Assembly (NCBI GenBank): GCA_945910005.1
Contig: OX246746.1
Span: 15,586,022 to 15,650,021 of the forward strand
Direction: 5' to 3'
Length of the DNA: 64,000 bases
Source: Isoperla grammatica
Lineage: Eukaryota > Arthropoda > Insecta > Plecoptera > Perlodidae
Each line of letters opens with the position of its first letter. Position 1 is the stretch's first letter. Positions 39,057-51,360 of the stretch are shown one piece after another. The notes below the pieces were generated by a model that saw nothing but the letters and a program-made list of their open reading frames with translations, made no database searches and was not told the origin of the DNA. Both the position numbers and the translations under genes were made by a program.

Positions 39057-41119
39057 ACATAACTGATGTTATTCAATAGTTTAATAACACAATAAACAAA
39101 TAATAATAACAAATAATAATAAATAAATGATATTATTTATTTATTAATTTATTATTAATTATTTAATTAATTTGTGTAATAAAACTTGGAAAACAAAACA
39201 ATTCCCCACTAATTAAGCATATACACAAATTATCGAAAAATAGACGAATATTTGAAAACTAAAGTTCAAAAAATGTGTTGTTCACTTATATGTGTTATTC
39301 ACTAGAACGTGTAAGTGATGAGCAATCACGGGTAAAAGTAGACAAAGCATCGACAGAACCGGATAGCTCGAGTTGTCCGCGGACGCCTGCACCGTTTATT
39401 AGACAGAATGATCCCACGACGAAACTTCAGGGTGATTTAATTACCTTTTATCAACCGTTGCGAACTTTATATCGTTCGCACTAAAACTGGCTGAATAGTA
39501 GGTATAATTACATTTGGCGTCGAGTACATTCCAAAATTCACAAACCACCTAGGCCAGCCGTATTCGAAATTAGATTGTAGAAGTTTCGAAGCCCATGCAG
39601 ACAAAGCAATATCCGCAGACCAGAAGGAGAAAGTCGAAGGAAGAAACTATGTCGACCTCTTGACTCGACTGCTGTAGGGGTGGCGAGGTTCGATTCCCAA
39701 TACGCCGACAGTCCGGACTACAGGTGGGTATCTGGGACACAGTCACACTATCACTCCCCATGATGCAGCCTAACAGGTGTGGGGAGTGGGGGGATGTAGG
39801 GACAATAAAAGGGTTCTCCGATAATGACAACTGCGAGGGAGGAACGCTGCTGAGTCCAGACCTACTAAACGAGACATTCACATCAATGTGTGTATCACAG
39901 GGCATTCTTTCACTGGCTGTTTTTTTTTTTTAAAGTCGTCAAAAATATATTCTTTACTACAATAGGCACACATGTTTGTACAAATCCATGAAACATAAAA
40001 ATGAACAAAGTAGTAAAAAAAAAAGAAGGGTGGTGGTTATAGAGAGAGCTACACTTATAATCACGCGTACGTTTTGCGGAATACACGATGACGTGTGGGG
40101 TGGGAATTGGGGAGTCCAAGCACAGGTGTTGTATGGAGATGGGGCACCACTACTCAGTTACATTATCGGCCAGGAGGGTTTTTATCTCTCCTAATGAATA
40201 TAAATAAGATTAATTCATTATTCAAATAGCTGACGACATAGAAATGTCAAAGGAAAAATCGCGACTTTCAACTTAGTTATGGAAGGCCTAATATAATTAA
40301 CTATATTGATTTAATCAGGATTGGGGTCAATCAAACCTATAAAATTAAAGTTCCTTGTTCGTGTTTTCCACTTGCAGGAGAATGACTGCATAACTTACTT
40401 CCTCATATATGAAAAGAACTATCGACATGGAAATGGCGTACTCAATTCTAAGTACGCCACAATCCCCCCTCCCCCCCCCCCCCCCCCCCCAAACACCGTA
40501 ACACATACACGTCGGGACCGCAGCATCACGTTCAAATCGTCAAGCATCCGAGTACAACGGCCAACGTGAGTGAAAAACAATTAAAAAATATATAACCGCA
40601 GCAATTACATGCCTGGGAAGCGGCATCGAACAATACAATAATTGCAAAAGTTAAAAATTTACCTCATAAATAATGTAACACTACACACCTACTTGGCAGC
40701 GTCACTTTTCCAATTATAAATAACAATGAAAGTTGGATGCTGTTTTAAATCTTAGCAGTGGAGCCGCAGACTATAGACGGCATCGTGTTTTATAGATGCA
40801 ATGACGGTGCCACACAATTCAACTCGGGCTAGCTCCATGTCCTACGATGTAACATATGTTCACCATTTTTACCGCATCTATTAGCACCCCCATATGCAGT
40901 ATGCACATCTTCATAAAGTCTAGTACTCGGCTTACATCCACAACACGATTGGCTGGCAGGGGCAGAGAGGTCGGCCAACACATTGCATAAAATGCAAGGG
41001 GTTTTCACTTTTCAGTCTCTACTTGTTAATATTTTTAAAAAACTTCAATTTGTTAAAATTTTCAATGAAAGGTAAACGAAACGAAATAAACGAAATAAAA
41101 CTAGGATTGACATAAAACA

Positions 41120-41195
41120 CCTGAAGAGATTAGTAAGGCGGTTTCAAAGTAAGCACATGTGCTTAGTTTGAAACCACCTTACTAATCTCTTCAGG
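41120..41195. repeat. Hairpin palindrome, 37-bp arms, 2-bp centre
   Basis: CCTGAAGAGATTAGTAAGG starts the left arm (41120-41156), and its reverse complement ends the right arm (41159-41195). Only two mismatches occur across 37 pairs. Confidence 0.88.
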
Positions 41196-41744
41196 TCATT
41201 TTTGTAATTTTTTTTAATTTTGTAACAACCTGCAGGTTGCCAACAATCAGTGACGCATTGTTGATGATGTCAAATCTGGATCTGAGCTTGGACTTAGCAA
41301 CGACAGACCGACTTACGGCCACATTTAAGTTCTCTGTCACGTCTTGACTGGCAGTGTCAGTCGGTAGGCGTGGCGTACTTGCTGTGTGAATTCGCTCGGT
41401 ACATTTGTAGCAATAGGTCACAATGGTTTCTTGCGTGTCGGTGCCTACACTGTAAACGTGTGTTAATTTATTATGCGTTTTGTGTTCTTGCAATATCGTA
41501 AACCCGTCATAAACTGCGTTGCGGTTAGTTACAAATAAAAAAAAAAAATCACTACTGGTAGTTATTTAGCATTCATTTTACGAACGCCACTTCACGTGTG
41601 CAGCGCTAGATCTACGTGTGGCCGCAGGATCTAGTTCCAGTCAGGCAAGAGTTATTAATGCAACATTAACTATATATTTCATAGTTATCTATGTTACATT
41701 ACAAATTCATCATTCATCAAAAATTCATCATAAAACGCGTTTCA

Positions 41745-41812
41745 CCCAAAAAATTCCATCTTCGGTGAATTTACTTACGGCGGCTGGGACTTTGCCCCTG
41801 ACCCCTGCTATA
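41745..41812. repeat. Dispersed GC-rich repeat, copy 2
   Basis: Matches the 27.2 kb copy as described there, and ends about 90 bases before a family A SINE. Confidence 0.6.
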
Positions 41813-41900
41813 CCATTATAAACTGGTACCAAAGCTCGAATGCTTTATCCCAATGATGAGTCTCGTATTTACAGTTCTACCAGATAGCATACGACAAAGA

Positions 41901-42142
41901 CCGATAGAGATGGCTCAGCGGTAAGACGCGAGACTCTAATTCAGGAAGTCGCCGGTTCGATTCCGGCCACTGACAGTCCTGACTGAAGTTTTTTTCTGAG
42001 GTTTTCCTCAGTCGTAAAAGCGAATGCTGGAATTGAGTCATACTATCAGCCCTCGGACATTCCTTCCCAGCTATCCAAACACCTAATAACCTAGTTAGTC
42101 ACCTGAAGAGGGGCACAGGTTAAGCTGGTGTGCACCCTATAA
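41901..42142 (+). mobile_element. SINE family A, copy 5 (best full-length plus-strand copy)
   Basis: Head CCGATAGAGATGGCTCAGCG (A box) and CCGGTTCGATTCCGGCC (B box). Then CAGTCCTGACTGAAG, GTTTTCCTCAGTCGTAAAAG, GCGAATGCTGGAATTGAG and CACCTGAAGAGGGGCAC, ending GCTGGTGTGCACCCTATA. A good reference for the family's structure. Confidence 0.85.
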
Positions 42143-42268
42143 CGGGTATTCCTACGAAAAATTATTAATTATCTGACAAAGATACCGTTGAATCAATTCC
42201 AATGCATTTTTTGCGCTTTGTACAGACAATATACCGCCAAATCATCAAAATTTGAAAAAAATGTTCAA

Positions 42269-42300
42269 ACAATAAAGGACGGTCGCACGTCCTTTATTGT
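42269..42300. repeat. Perfect 13-bp-stem hairpin
   Basis: ACAATAAAGGACG, six-base loop GTCGCA, CGTCCTTTATTGT. No T-run follows, and in a eukaryotic intron a terminator role is not implied. Confidence 0.7.
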
Positions 42301-42757
42301 GCAAAGACTATAGTGATCTGATAGCGTAAAATAAACAAACGAAAACTCGGGAAACTGATTTCCTTTGGGAAATTTAAATTGTCACGCCTACCTACTTATT
42401 AATCATTGTAGCGCACAATTTCATCCGTGGCAACAAAATACAAGAATACTGTTGTCTGAAATAATATTTTTAATATGAAAGAAAGCACAGTCGTCCATCC
42501 AGCTAGGTACGCACTACATCAAATCGAAAGTCGTGACTACATAACAGCTTTGAAACTCTTAGAATGTTGATGGTGTTAACTCAATCAGCTTTTCATAGTT
42601 CTCTTCTCTCTATCTGAGAATCAAGTAGTTTCATTTCCTGGTCTGCTTTGTACATTGACCTAAAAAATTCCTGGATGTATATCCAAGCAGCAAGCGGGCC
42701 CACCGGGTTACCGCCCAACTAGTTTCACGTCAGCTGGTTTCTAAGGCTGATTCTATG

Positions 42758-42758
42758 A

Positions 42759-42790
<32 letters not shown>
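42758..42790. repeat. (CA)n microsatellite
   Basis: About fifteen CA units, the longest dinucleotide repeat noticed in the window. Confidence 0.93.
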
Positions 42791-42792
<2 letters not shown>

Positions 42793-43737
42793 TGCAATGA
42801 ATTGCTCTTCCCCATCGTATCGCATGTTGATCGAACGATTCAAAGTAGTTATTAAACAAACACAAAACCAAATAAATTATCAGAATTTCTTTATAGAAAT
42901 GGGGCAGAGGTATTATTACTTGTATTGATTATTATATTTTCATTGATATGCCGCATGATTTTCTTGATAGGTTCTTGGCACAGAAACGTGCCTACCAAAC
43001 TACCCGCGGTCATCCATCAACTTAAAAGAAGGGGCCGCACGCCAATAGAACTAATTGAGTACAAAGTGAATACTAATAGAGCAGTGATTTTCCTGGAATT
43101 GATTAGGGTGGTCTCCCCTTCTTTCACAGCACTGAAGCCCAAATCAATTAATTGACGGGTCTCTACTTCAGGTCAAGGAGATGTGCGTTTTTAGTTTGAA
43201 CTATATAATGCTAGTGTGAGAAAATTGTGGTTAGAATTAATAACAATTTTTGGTGAACTTTTGATAGGTTCTTGTATCTGATCACTTTCATTGTTGGTAA
43301 TTAATGCCAAAATAGGTTTTTTGTAAGGTTTTTGCTGAGTTTTTAGTCCTTCCAATTGAAAATAATATGCATAATAATAATAATGATAATGTATTACAAC
43401 TAGTAAATAACATTAGAAACGCTTTCGTCCACGTATGACATGTGTACGCATAGTTTTAGCTTTATGCTTGAAAAGTTCCTTTAAAACACGCGTTTTCAGA
43501 CCTATCAGGATCAGTCTATTAATAAATCCACAGCACCCACTACCACCCACCCCTGTTCATATGCAGACAAACTATTGAATAGTATTTTAATTTCTCCCTT
43601 TACGGTTGGTGCTAGTTAAATACAACTGTGCCCTCCTACTCGCGCCCGAGGTGAAAATGAAATCAAGTGTACCAACACACTGAACATATATGCACTCTAT
43701 TCAGGTTGACCGCCGCAAGACACCCGTGGTAACGTGC

Positions 43738-43796
43738 GAGGGTGGGGACGGGGGTGTGGGGGGGAGGGGTGTGGGGGGGGGGGGTGAGGGGACGGA
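43738..43796. repeat. G-rich tract with quadruplex potential
   Basis: Multiple G-runs of 3-13 bases separated by one to three bases on the plus strand. Similar G-rich blocks lie at 34356-34440, 31437-31472, 7994-8018, 23115-23156 and 47107-47125. Confidence 0.85.
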
Positions 43797-44299
43797 GAAA
43801 GATGAACATTGATCGCGGAAGCTAAAACATTCAACTCAATTCCTCACACAGATTCACTCCACTCATGGGATAAACCCTTCCTTCCCCTCCCGTGAAAGCT
43901 AAATCCTGACCACTTACACAAACTCCACGGTAGGGACACGGCTGGAATCACATCAGAATGCGTTACGTTGCACGACATTGCAGTGCCGCACTGGACTTGG
44001 TTTCCTAACCAGACACAGCTAATGTAACGGATCTGATTTAAAACAAAAACGAAATCTACAAACAAAAATTACTTAGTGGGACTTTTATCACTTGATTCAT
44101 GTATAAGGCAAGGGTTCGCCGAGTTATACACATAACACAGATACAGCACACAAAGGATATGTTTGTATATTAAAAAGTGTCCACATATTCAGAAATACCA
44201 GACTAATCTGTTTTGGAATCTAGGCCTATTGTATATTAAAAATAAATTGTACATCGTTTACAATAATTTGCGACAACTTGAATCCCAAACCGTAACGTT

Positions 44300-44420
44300 G
44301 GTTTGTATAGCTCGTTGGTATTGTGGGTGCATTCCTGTTTCAAATGCAGAAGGTCCACGGTTCGATTCCCGGATCGGCCATAGCTTTTCTAACGAAACTT
44401 CTTTAAATCCTAACCGTGTT
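44300..44420 (+). mobile_element. tRNA-like SINE head related to family B
   Basis: TATAGCTCGTTGGTATTGTG (A-box area), TTTCAAATGCAGAAGGTCC and B box CGGTTCGATTCCCGG. The TGCAGAAGGTCC word is shared with family B, but the downstream body differs. Confidence 0.5.
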
Positions 44421-45690
44421 TTTCTTGTGTAGAATCAACGATCAATCTCGACAATACATGTTTACCAATCATCCCACCGTACCGTCGCATGTTACACGTA
44501 TTACCTAATACATGTTGCACTTGTGGCAGCGCAATTTACTGTACAGAGTGTGAACACTATACGAACGGCAGCAGCACGCGACTTTCAATCCCAAGCTGGT
44601 GCATCGAATTCTGTGTCGTTCGTTACCGTGATTATCCCAATCCGATTCAACCTCGATGTGGCGAGCAATTTGACAGGTGCCACATGTTGCATATAGCCAC
44701 GCCACACTAGAAGTTAGGCTATTAAATCACCCCAGGAAGAGCATGCCTGCCTGCCTGCCTGCCTATCTGACAGCCCTGATTGGTCCGTCCAATGGTTGGT
44801 TAGTTCGCACCACCAATTACCAACTCAACGAAAACAATTTGCTACGTTTTCATTTTGTTTCTCTTTTTTTTTGTAAACAACCCATTATATTTCTCGTCTA
44901 TTATAAAAAATGTTTCCTGTAGAATACCCGTTTCTTACCCTTCCCAAAAAGGAGAACACAAAATAAAACACATGTTGTGCCAAATTTTCACAGCATATTG
45001 TGCACTTATGAAACAATTATTGTTGTTCGCGTAGTTGGCAATGATACGATATGGGTCCGATAACTTGCGATGAGGAAATCACTTGATATTGAGTTGAAGT
45101 ACGCTGTACAACAAAAATAATGCTTATATAGCCACCCGACCGTGGCATAAGCCCACCAAAAAGATTAACGACCGTTAAATGCCGAAACACGAATTAAATC
45201 AATTGTGATGTTTGGTAAACTAAAACAGTTTAACCGCGATTACTATTTTTCAAAGGGTCACATATAAAATAGGTATAATCTCGGTTGGGCCAATCAATCC
45301 CCCTACAAATTTGTGTCAAAGTGCGATTGGCGTGCCTGTACAGAAATTCGGCGCTTGCATCTAGTTCTAGGGTATAACTCCTGTGTGACAGAGCAATTTG
45401 AGATTCTTAGAAAAACGAATACTTTAAAATTTAAACCCTCCAAGATATTATGCAAATATCTTCAAACTTTTGGTTTTTCAAACATCCTATAGACCCGAGT
45501 TGAAGAGGCAAGTTAAAGGGAAGTCTAAAACAAAGTTAATTTCTCAGTGTTTTTAAGGATGATGAAAGTTGATGTTGATAACACTAAACAAGGTAGGTGA
45601 TCCAACGCAAGCTTTCTGTTTAGTATTTACCGCTAGGACTCGCACGTTCACTTAGTTCGGCAAAGGATAGTCCCACTGTAATCTAACTAT

Positions 45691-45921
45691 ATATTGAGAA
45701 CGTACACAATATTGAGAAAGTGACCAATGAGGTAATTGTGGTTTCGTTAGAACTAAACTTGGAACTAAAAAAATTTCAAATACTGCAAACATTACTAATA
45801 CCAATGGCAACCGTAATGATGCTAGCAATATTTGAAATCTTGTCAATCCAGATGTTAGTCCATACGAAACTACAATTCCCTCATTCGTCACTTTTTCAAT
45901 TTTGTGTAGCATTCTCAAAAT
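45691..45921. repeat. Diverged inverted repeat, ~105-bp arms
   Basis: Left arm 45691-45795 and right arm 45813-45921 share, in opposite orientation, TTGAGAAAGTGAC-type, TTCAAAT and GTTTCG segments. Translating either strand gives similar residues (KVTNE-x-IVVS), an artefact of the symmetry. Probably an old foldback element. Confidence 0.75.
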
Positions 45922-48900
45922 AAATCACGTTAATTTGGCGCGGTTTTTACAACGAAGACTCGCCTTTCCCTTAAAAATATAAACACTAATCGAAAGCCAG
46001 CAGAGACGGGGAAATACGCGTCTCTATATGGTGACATTTGCATACACAAACTATCCAAGCATGCATGCATAGGTAGCCTGCGTCATTAGGACGGTAATTT
46101 GGCTAAAAAAAATAATGGGGTTTAAAGGATCACGTGGCAAAATGCCAGTGGATTTTGCTTTCACTTCCTCATCGGAACAAAAGTGTTGGTAACAATAACA
46201 AAAAATAATCAAAACCTAAAAATAATTATTTATACCAAACAATAGCAGAAATTGCAACACACAATAAAGGTATGGAATATTCCTAACCGATACAATAATC
46301 CAGTAACCAAACGATGGTTGATTTATCATACGAAAAGTCGGCGTTTAGTTCAGCGTTTGGAGTAGCCACGTTCTAGTGAATGTTGATCTTGTGTTAGGTA
46401 AATGAAAAATGACATTTAGGTTGCTTGGTAATAGATGTAACTCGTTAGCCTTCATATCTGTGTCGAAAATAGATTCAGTTGTGAATTAGGCTACAAGGAA
46501 AGTCTACCTAGCGGAGAGTCATAACAAGTCGAGTAACCTGACGTCTTGGAACTATGCTCGCAACTGGAGGCTAACAATGGCTATTCAATCATAAGGTGTT
46601 ACTAAAATGATCAAAACTGTCAAAACATTAAATATAATCACGCGCATGCAAAACATTTGACCTATACATCCGCAGCATTATTACGTGAAAACGTGTTCAT
46701 ATAAAACGCTAGATGCGACCAGACAGATTAATCAATACAACGTAATTAATACTTGTTATGCCATACGACACAGCGCGAATGACGCCATTGGCTAAAAATG
46801 ATATTTACGCTTGCAATTAATCGATTCGTAAGACCATAATACTTGATAAAGCATGTTATCATGTTCAATTATTACACGGTTGAAAAAGCACGTTTATTTT
46901 CTAACCTTGTATTATAAATAGCCTACATTTCAAGGATATATATGTAATGATGATAATTATTCATTATAAAATAATACCAGAGCCCCACCAAGAGCATAGA
47001 AGCATGAAGAAAATGCCCCCCTAATTACGACGAAACGGCATAATAATGAAATAACTCAAATGGCTCCGATGAGTTCTATTCTACAATTGTGGGCTACGAA
47101 TGTTAACGGGGGGGGGGGGGGGGGTCGGATGCGTTGAAGAATGAGCAATGTCTGCTCCAAATAAATCGCAAGAAATTACCTTTATTCAAAATATTACAAA
47201 ATGTACTTCGATGCAACGTTAGTTCAGACGCATCATCCCCTAATCTAATTATACGACCAAACTATAAGATACCCTAAATTTTAGAGGAAGTTTTAACCGC
47301 CACATTTTATGCTGAGCATTTTTAACCTCTGTGCATACATCATTACTGAAATACTTTTCATGTTTTTAGTTGTTTCTTCATCACATACCGTACGGCATTA
47401 TCTTTAAATCCAAGCCGACATAGTAAGAACACCTAGCAACAAACAGCCATTTGTCTTTTTACTTGAGCATTCTTCAAACGCACCAATACATGATTGATAA
47501 TAACAATACTAACGGGGGTTGGTGGATTATTACGTAAACGTCACAAACATAGGAAATTACAAACAATCGCACTAAAGAGAAGCAGAAACGCTTTGACGCC
47601 ATCCAACACCAAGAAATACTATTATGTTAGTCTGAACTCGCCCATCCAATCACTACCTTCTTCATCGAGACAAAAGCAAGAAGTTGTAAACGCAATGACA
47701 ACAATACACACGTCATGGCTTGCACATGTTTAAAGCCCACCCCGCCTCCTTATACATTGAATTGTACAAATGAACACGACTGATGCATTTCGGAAAAGAA
47801 ATGCGTTTGACAGCAGCTTACACCGGGTTTAACTTGCTCCCCAGTTATAACGAGTGCATGCATGCCCAGGAACGCGAGCGTTCAGTCACCTCAGTCAACG
47901 GTGGAGGTGTTCTTGTACTGTTGTACACGCGATCAAAACCCGATTCTGTGTCACGGTCATTCACGATCACCTGACCTAATCGTCAAGTTGAAAGACGGCA
48001 GTAAAGAACCATGGTACCGAACTGAGCCCTACACTGACCATGATCGGAAGCCACAGGCATACATATTATACACTACGCTCAGATCTCAAGAGTTGGGACA
48101 TTCAAGAATTACAAGAATCTTTTTTATTATTATTGGCCTAATAAAACGAAGAGATGCTGCTGACAACAACAATATAATGTTCATCAAACCCGGCAGTTAT
48201 GAAAATAGTGCCTATGGAGACTCCTACTATACGTGTAAAGAATTATGTCAAGAAGGCGTTATAGTGAAACAATAACATTATTATTATCAATTAGCATGTA
48301 TTGAAATTAGTTACATTGTAATTAATTACATTCCACTTAGTATATTAATATTATCGTTAGCATCATGCAAAGGAAAAACACAATCAATAGGCCTAGATAA
48401 TGGTAATTGATCATTCCATCGATACAAGCTGGAATGCAGTATAGCCACAAAAAAAGCTCGAATATCGAAATGCTTAGGCCTTCTTTCAGAACAACCCTTT
48501 ATACAATAACGTTTCCTTGTAAGTTTCACTCGACGATGCACTGCGCATACCTATTATATACTATTATAGACTCTTGTCTGAAGTCTAAACACACCCACAT
48601 TAATCATGTCAAACGTGAAAAAAAAAAAACCTGTAGTAGCAGCTATACAAGAAAATACAATCTGGAATGTAATTAATTCTTAATAAGTCAATCATTACCC
48701 TTGACAACCTTTCCTTCATATAAAATTTCTTTGGACAATACAATGGGCTACGATTTCTAGTCAAGGTCAAAACGACCATTACAAATGTTTACCGTTAGAT
48801 GAGGTTGGAGTGGCCTTATGCTCAGATAGGTGGGTAATTGGTGTATCACAATGTACATTTGACCTTACTGTACAAACAAGCAGCAAACTATTTGGTTTAT

Positions 48901-49391
48901 GGTTCTAAAAGCAAGGCTATAAAAATGTGAATGGGAAATGACAATGCAGTGCCAAAAACAATCTAATAAAGAAATCTAAGTAAAAATGTTGAGCTACAGG
49001 CATATTTGGCTTGTAATCAAATTTGCTAAGTTTAGATATTGATTTATAAAACACGATATGCTAATTTCAATATGAAATTGTTACTGTATAGCCTATCGAT
49101 AGGCATATTGGCAGAAATTACAATTGTATGGATAACTATTTAAAAACCTCAAAGTACCAGTACCACTACATGTCATCATTTAAACGAAAAATTTGCTACA
49201 CGTTCAATACAACCTAACAAAAATTACAGATTTACAAGTGAAATTATTGTTTACTAACATGTTTTTAAAAAAATTATTTAAATTGTATTATCACACTTAG
49301 GGCCTATGCCCAGATATGTATAGTTGGTGGAGATATTGATGTTGTTATTAATAGTGGAAATTATGCAGGAGCAGGTGGCTCATTATCCAGT
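45922..49391. other. Intronic stretch without recognised genes
   Basis: AT-rich. One poly-G tract at 47.11 kb. The longest open frame (47862-48275, 137 codons, plus) has no motif I recognise and no neighbouring splice or promoter signals. Confidence 0.5.
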
Positions 49392-50276
49392 AGGTGGTCC
49401 AGTGGTTAGCATCCCTGCTTCCAATGCAGAAGGTCCCGGGTTCAAATCCCGGTTCAGGCAGAAGTTTTTTAACTTTAATTAAGGATTCAGTTCCATTACT
49501 TCTTGTCTTAGGAATAAGTAAACGGTGACTTTGGAGCCGTCCTAGCAACGAAGCACTCAATAAATTCAAAGATGTTCTGAATCGGCCTTGTTGAGTCTGA
49601 CATTTGTCTGCAGGTGTTTGCACTGTCCAATCACCGATTCATATATTTTGTATTTGAAATATCGATCTTTGATTGGTTATCGCTCACTCGTCGATGGTGT
49701 TCGGAGCCTGCAGGGTTGGTTTAGTCGCTTTAAATTAAAGTCCCCCACTGAAAATCAGCCTTGTTACTTACTACGTATACCACGCACTTCAAATCGGTTT
49801 AGCCATGTCGATTTGACTTCAAGTCGGTTTGAGAACTGTGGTATACGTGTCTTCAAATCGATTTGAAAATTATTTCCAAATCAGTTTCTGAATTGATTTG
49901 GAACTAGTCAAATCGATTTGACAACTGTGGTATAGGCCTACACTCCAATCGATTTGAGAATCCACTGCAGTGCGATACCAACTACAACAACAACGATCTA
50001 GCAAGCGGTGATTGAACAGCTGTGTTGCTGTCACAGTTACACGTGATTTTATCGAGTTGTATCTTTGATTGTTCCATTCGACGCTGTGATGAGTGCAAAG
50101 GGTAAAGAGGTGGTTTCGTGGCGGTTTGGCGAAGGCGATTTGAGATTTTGTGATATACGTGTACTTTTCATTGCGACTTGAGGTCAAATCGACACGGCTA
50201 TGACGGTTTGAAGTGCGTGGTATACGTAGTAATAGAGTGGGTAGACTCTAAATTTGTGAATTTATTTATTTATTGT
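49392..50276 (+). mobile_element. SINE family B, copy 3, interrupted by a foldback element
   Basis: Head GTGGTCCAGTGGTTAGC and B box CCCGGGTTCAAATCCCGG. The body runs to TTGTTACT near 49768, and the SINE resumes at about 50232 with GAGTGGGTAGACTC and an (ATTT)n tail. The intact copies read GTTACTGAGTGGGTAG here, so the 463-bp insert (49769-50231) is a later event. Confidence 0.83.
49769..50231. mobile_element. Foldback/MITE element with ~59-bp inverted termini
   Basis: Both ends read inward as TACTACGTATACCACGCACT, and the match continues with few changes for about 59 bases (through CATGTCGATTTGACTTCAAG on the left). The interior carries further copies of TCAAATCGATTTGA and CTGTGGTATA, so it is built of nested inverted units. 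No coding capacity. It is inserted in a family B SINE. I could not fix the target duplication with certainty (candidates TA or a 3-bp site). Confidence 0.82.
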
Positions 50277-50311
50277 CAATTTTGCTTGAATATGGTTTGG
50301 GCAGGTCAGAC

Positions 50312-51329
50312 TAGGGTGACGCAAAGAACCGGGACACCTAGAATTGTGATCACATGTACGGTACTTGTGCATTTAACCTAACATTACGTTACTAACCTTA
50401 CTTCAAATACCTTAAATCTATTAGTGATGACATCGGGTAGTAAATATTGGAGTCGGGTAGGAGTCGACTCCTCAAACGACAAAAAGATAAAGCAAAAGCG
50501 ATTAATTTTAACCAATGTTGCAATGCAACACCCTCTGCAGGCTGCGTGTGTTCCAGGCGGGAGCAAAAAAAAGTGATTTGGCAGTAAATTACAATTCTTT
50601 ATTGTTTTTCAATTACTGATTTGTAATATTAGGTGAATCTTGGAGGGAAAGGGAAACAGAAAGGGTAACAGACCGCCAATACATGATACACTTACACACA
50701 GCAACCGATGTTTGAAGGAGTCGACTCCTAGAAAATGGAGTCGGGTAGGAGTCGGGTAGGCCTACCCAAGTACTCGATGTCATCCCTATTATCTATCCTA
50801 ACTGTGCATTTTATCTAGTCCTACGGCCGAATACTACAAATTGAAAACTTACAATTTAAGGGAACTGGGGCAGAGCTCCAGCTGCCGGAGGCCAAAATTG
50901 TTTGAGGGGTTTTGACCTCAAGATAGCCTTTAGAGTGATCTGAGCAAGGAAGGTGCTAAATTACTAATTAAAAAAATTTGCAAGGAAACATTATTAGTGC
51001 GTTTAGCCTAGTTTTTTTAGATTTAAAATTTGTTAGATTTTTTATTGTAGGCTATATAATAATAATAAACTTAGAATTATGACTCCTGGGCTGCTTCGTC
51101 GTATCGGTGATGAGTTACAAATATGTTCATGGGTGGCGGTTAATGCTATTAATTTTCGTTTGAAAACGTATAGGCCTACAATCGTTATTAATTTATGGAA
51201 AATAATTAATAATTGGTTGAATTCTGAAAACCGGGACATTTTGCCGTTCCGAAAAGTATTTTCGGGACACTGGGACAGCAGCCAAAAAACAGGACGATCC
51301 TGGTAAAAACGGGACGTCTGGTCACCCTA
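50312..51329. mobile_element. hAT-type non-autonomous element with perfect 8-bp TSD
   Basis: Begins TAGGGTGAC and ends GTCACCCTA. It is flanked by GGTCAGAC at 50304-50311 and again at 51330-51337, the 8-bp duplication typical of hAT. The termini continue as runs of CGGGAC/GTCCCG, as seen in related animal hAT families. No transposase frame. It contains a nested miniature element (50417-50787) and a CCGGAGGCCAA segment shared with 52.6 kb. Confidence 0.85.
50417..50787. mobile_element. Nested hAT-type miniature element
   Basis: Left end TAGTGATGACATCGGGTA, right end reading inward TAGGGATGACATCGAGTA, followed by subterminal GGAGTCGGGTAGGAGTCG and AGTCGACTCC in inverted arrangement. The flanks AAATCTAT (left) and TTATCTAT (right) resemble a decayed 8-bp TSD. 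The empty site can be read in the inverted copy at 51.36-51.48 kb (CCTTATCTATCC). Confidence 0.72.
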
Positions 51330-51360
51330 GGTCAGACTATTGTACAAAGATTAACATTTA

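Larger units (their letters stand above)
42301..45690. other. Intronic stretch without recognised genes
   Basis: Holds the CA repeat, the G-rich tract at 43.74 kb, a tRNA-like head at 44.3 kb and a (TGCC)n run at 44746-44765. No coding signal. Confidence 0.55.

Noticed and set aside
38651..39079. Open frames of Ile, Leu, Tyr or Asn repeats
   Set aside because: Direct translations of ATT/TTA microsatellites.
47862..48275. 137-codon plus-strand open frame as a gene
   Set aside because: No recognisable domain, no supporting splice or promoter signal, and length within chance for this much sequence.
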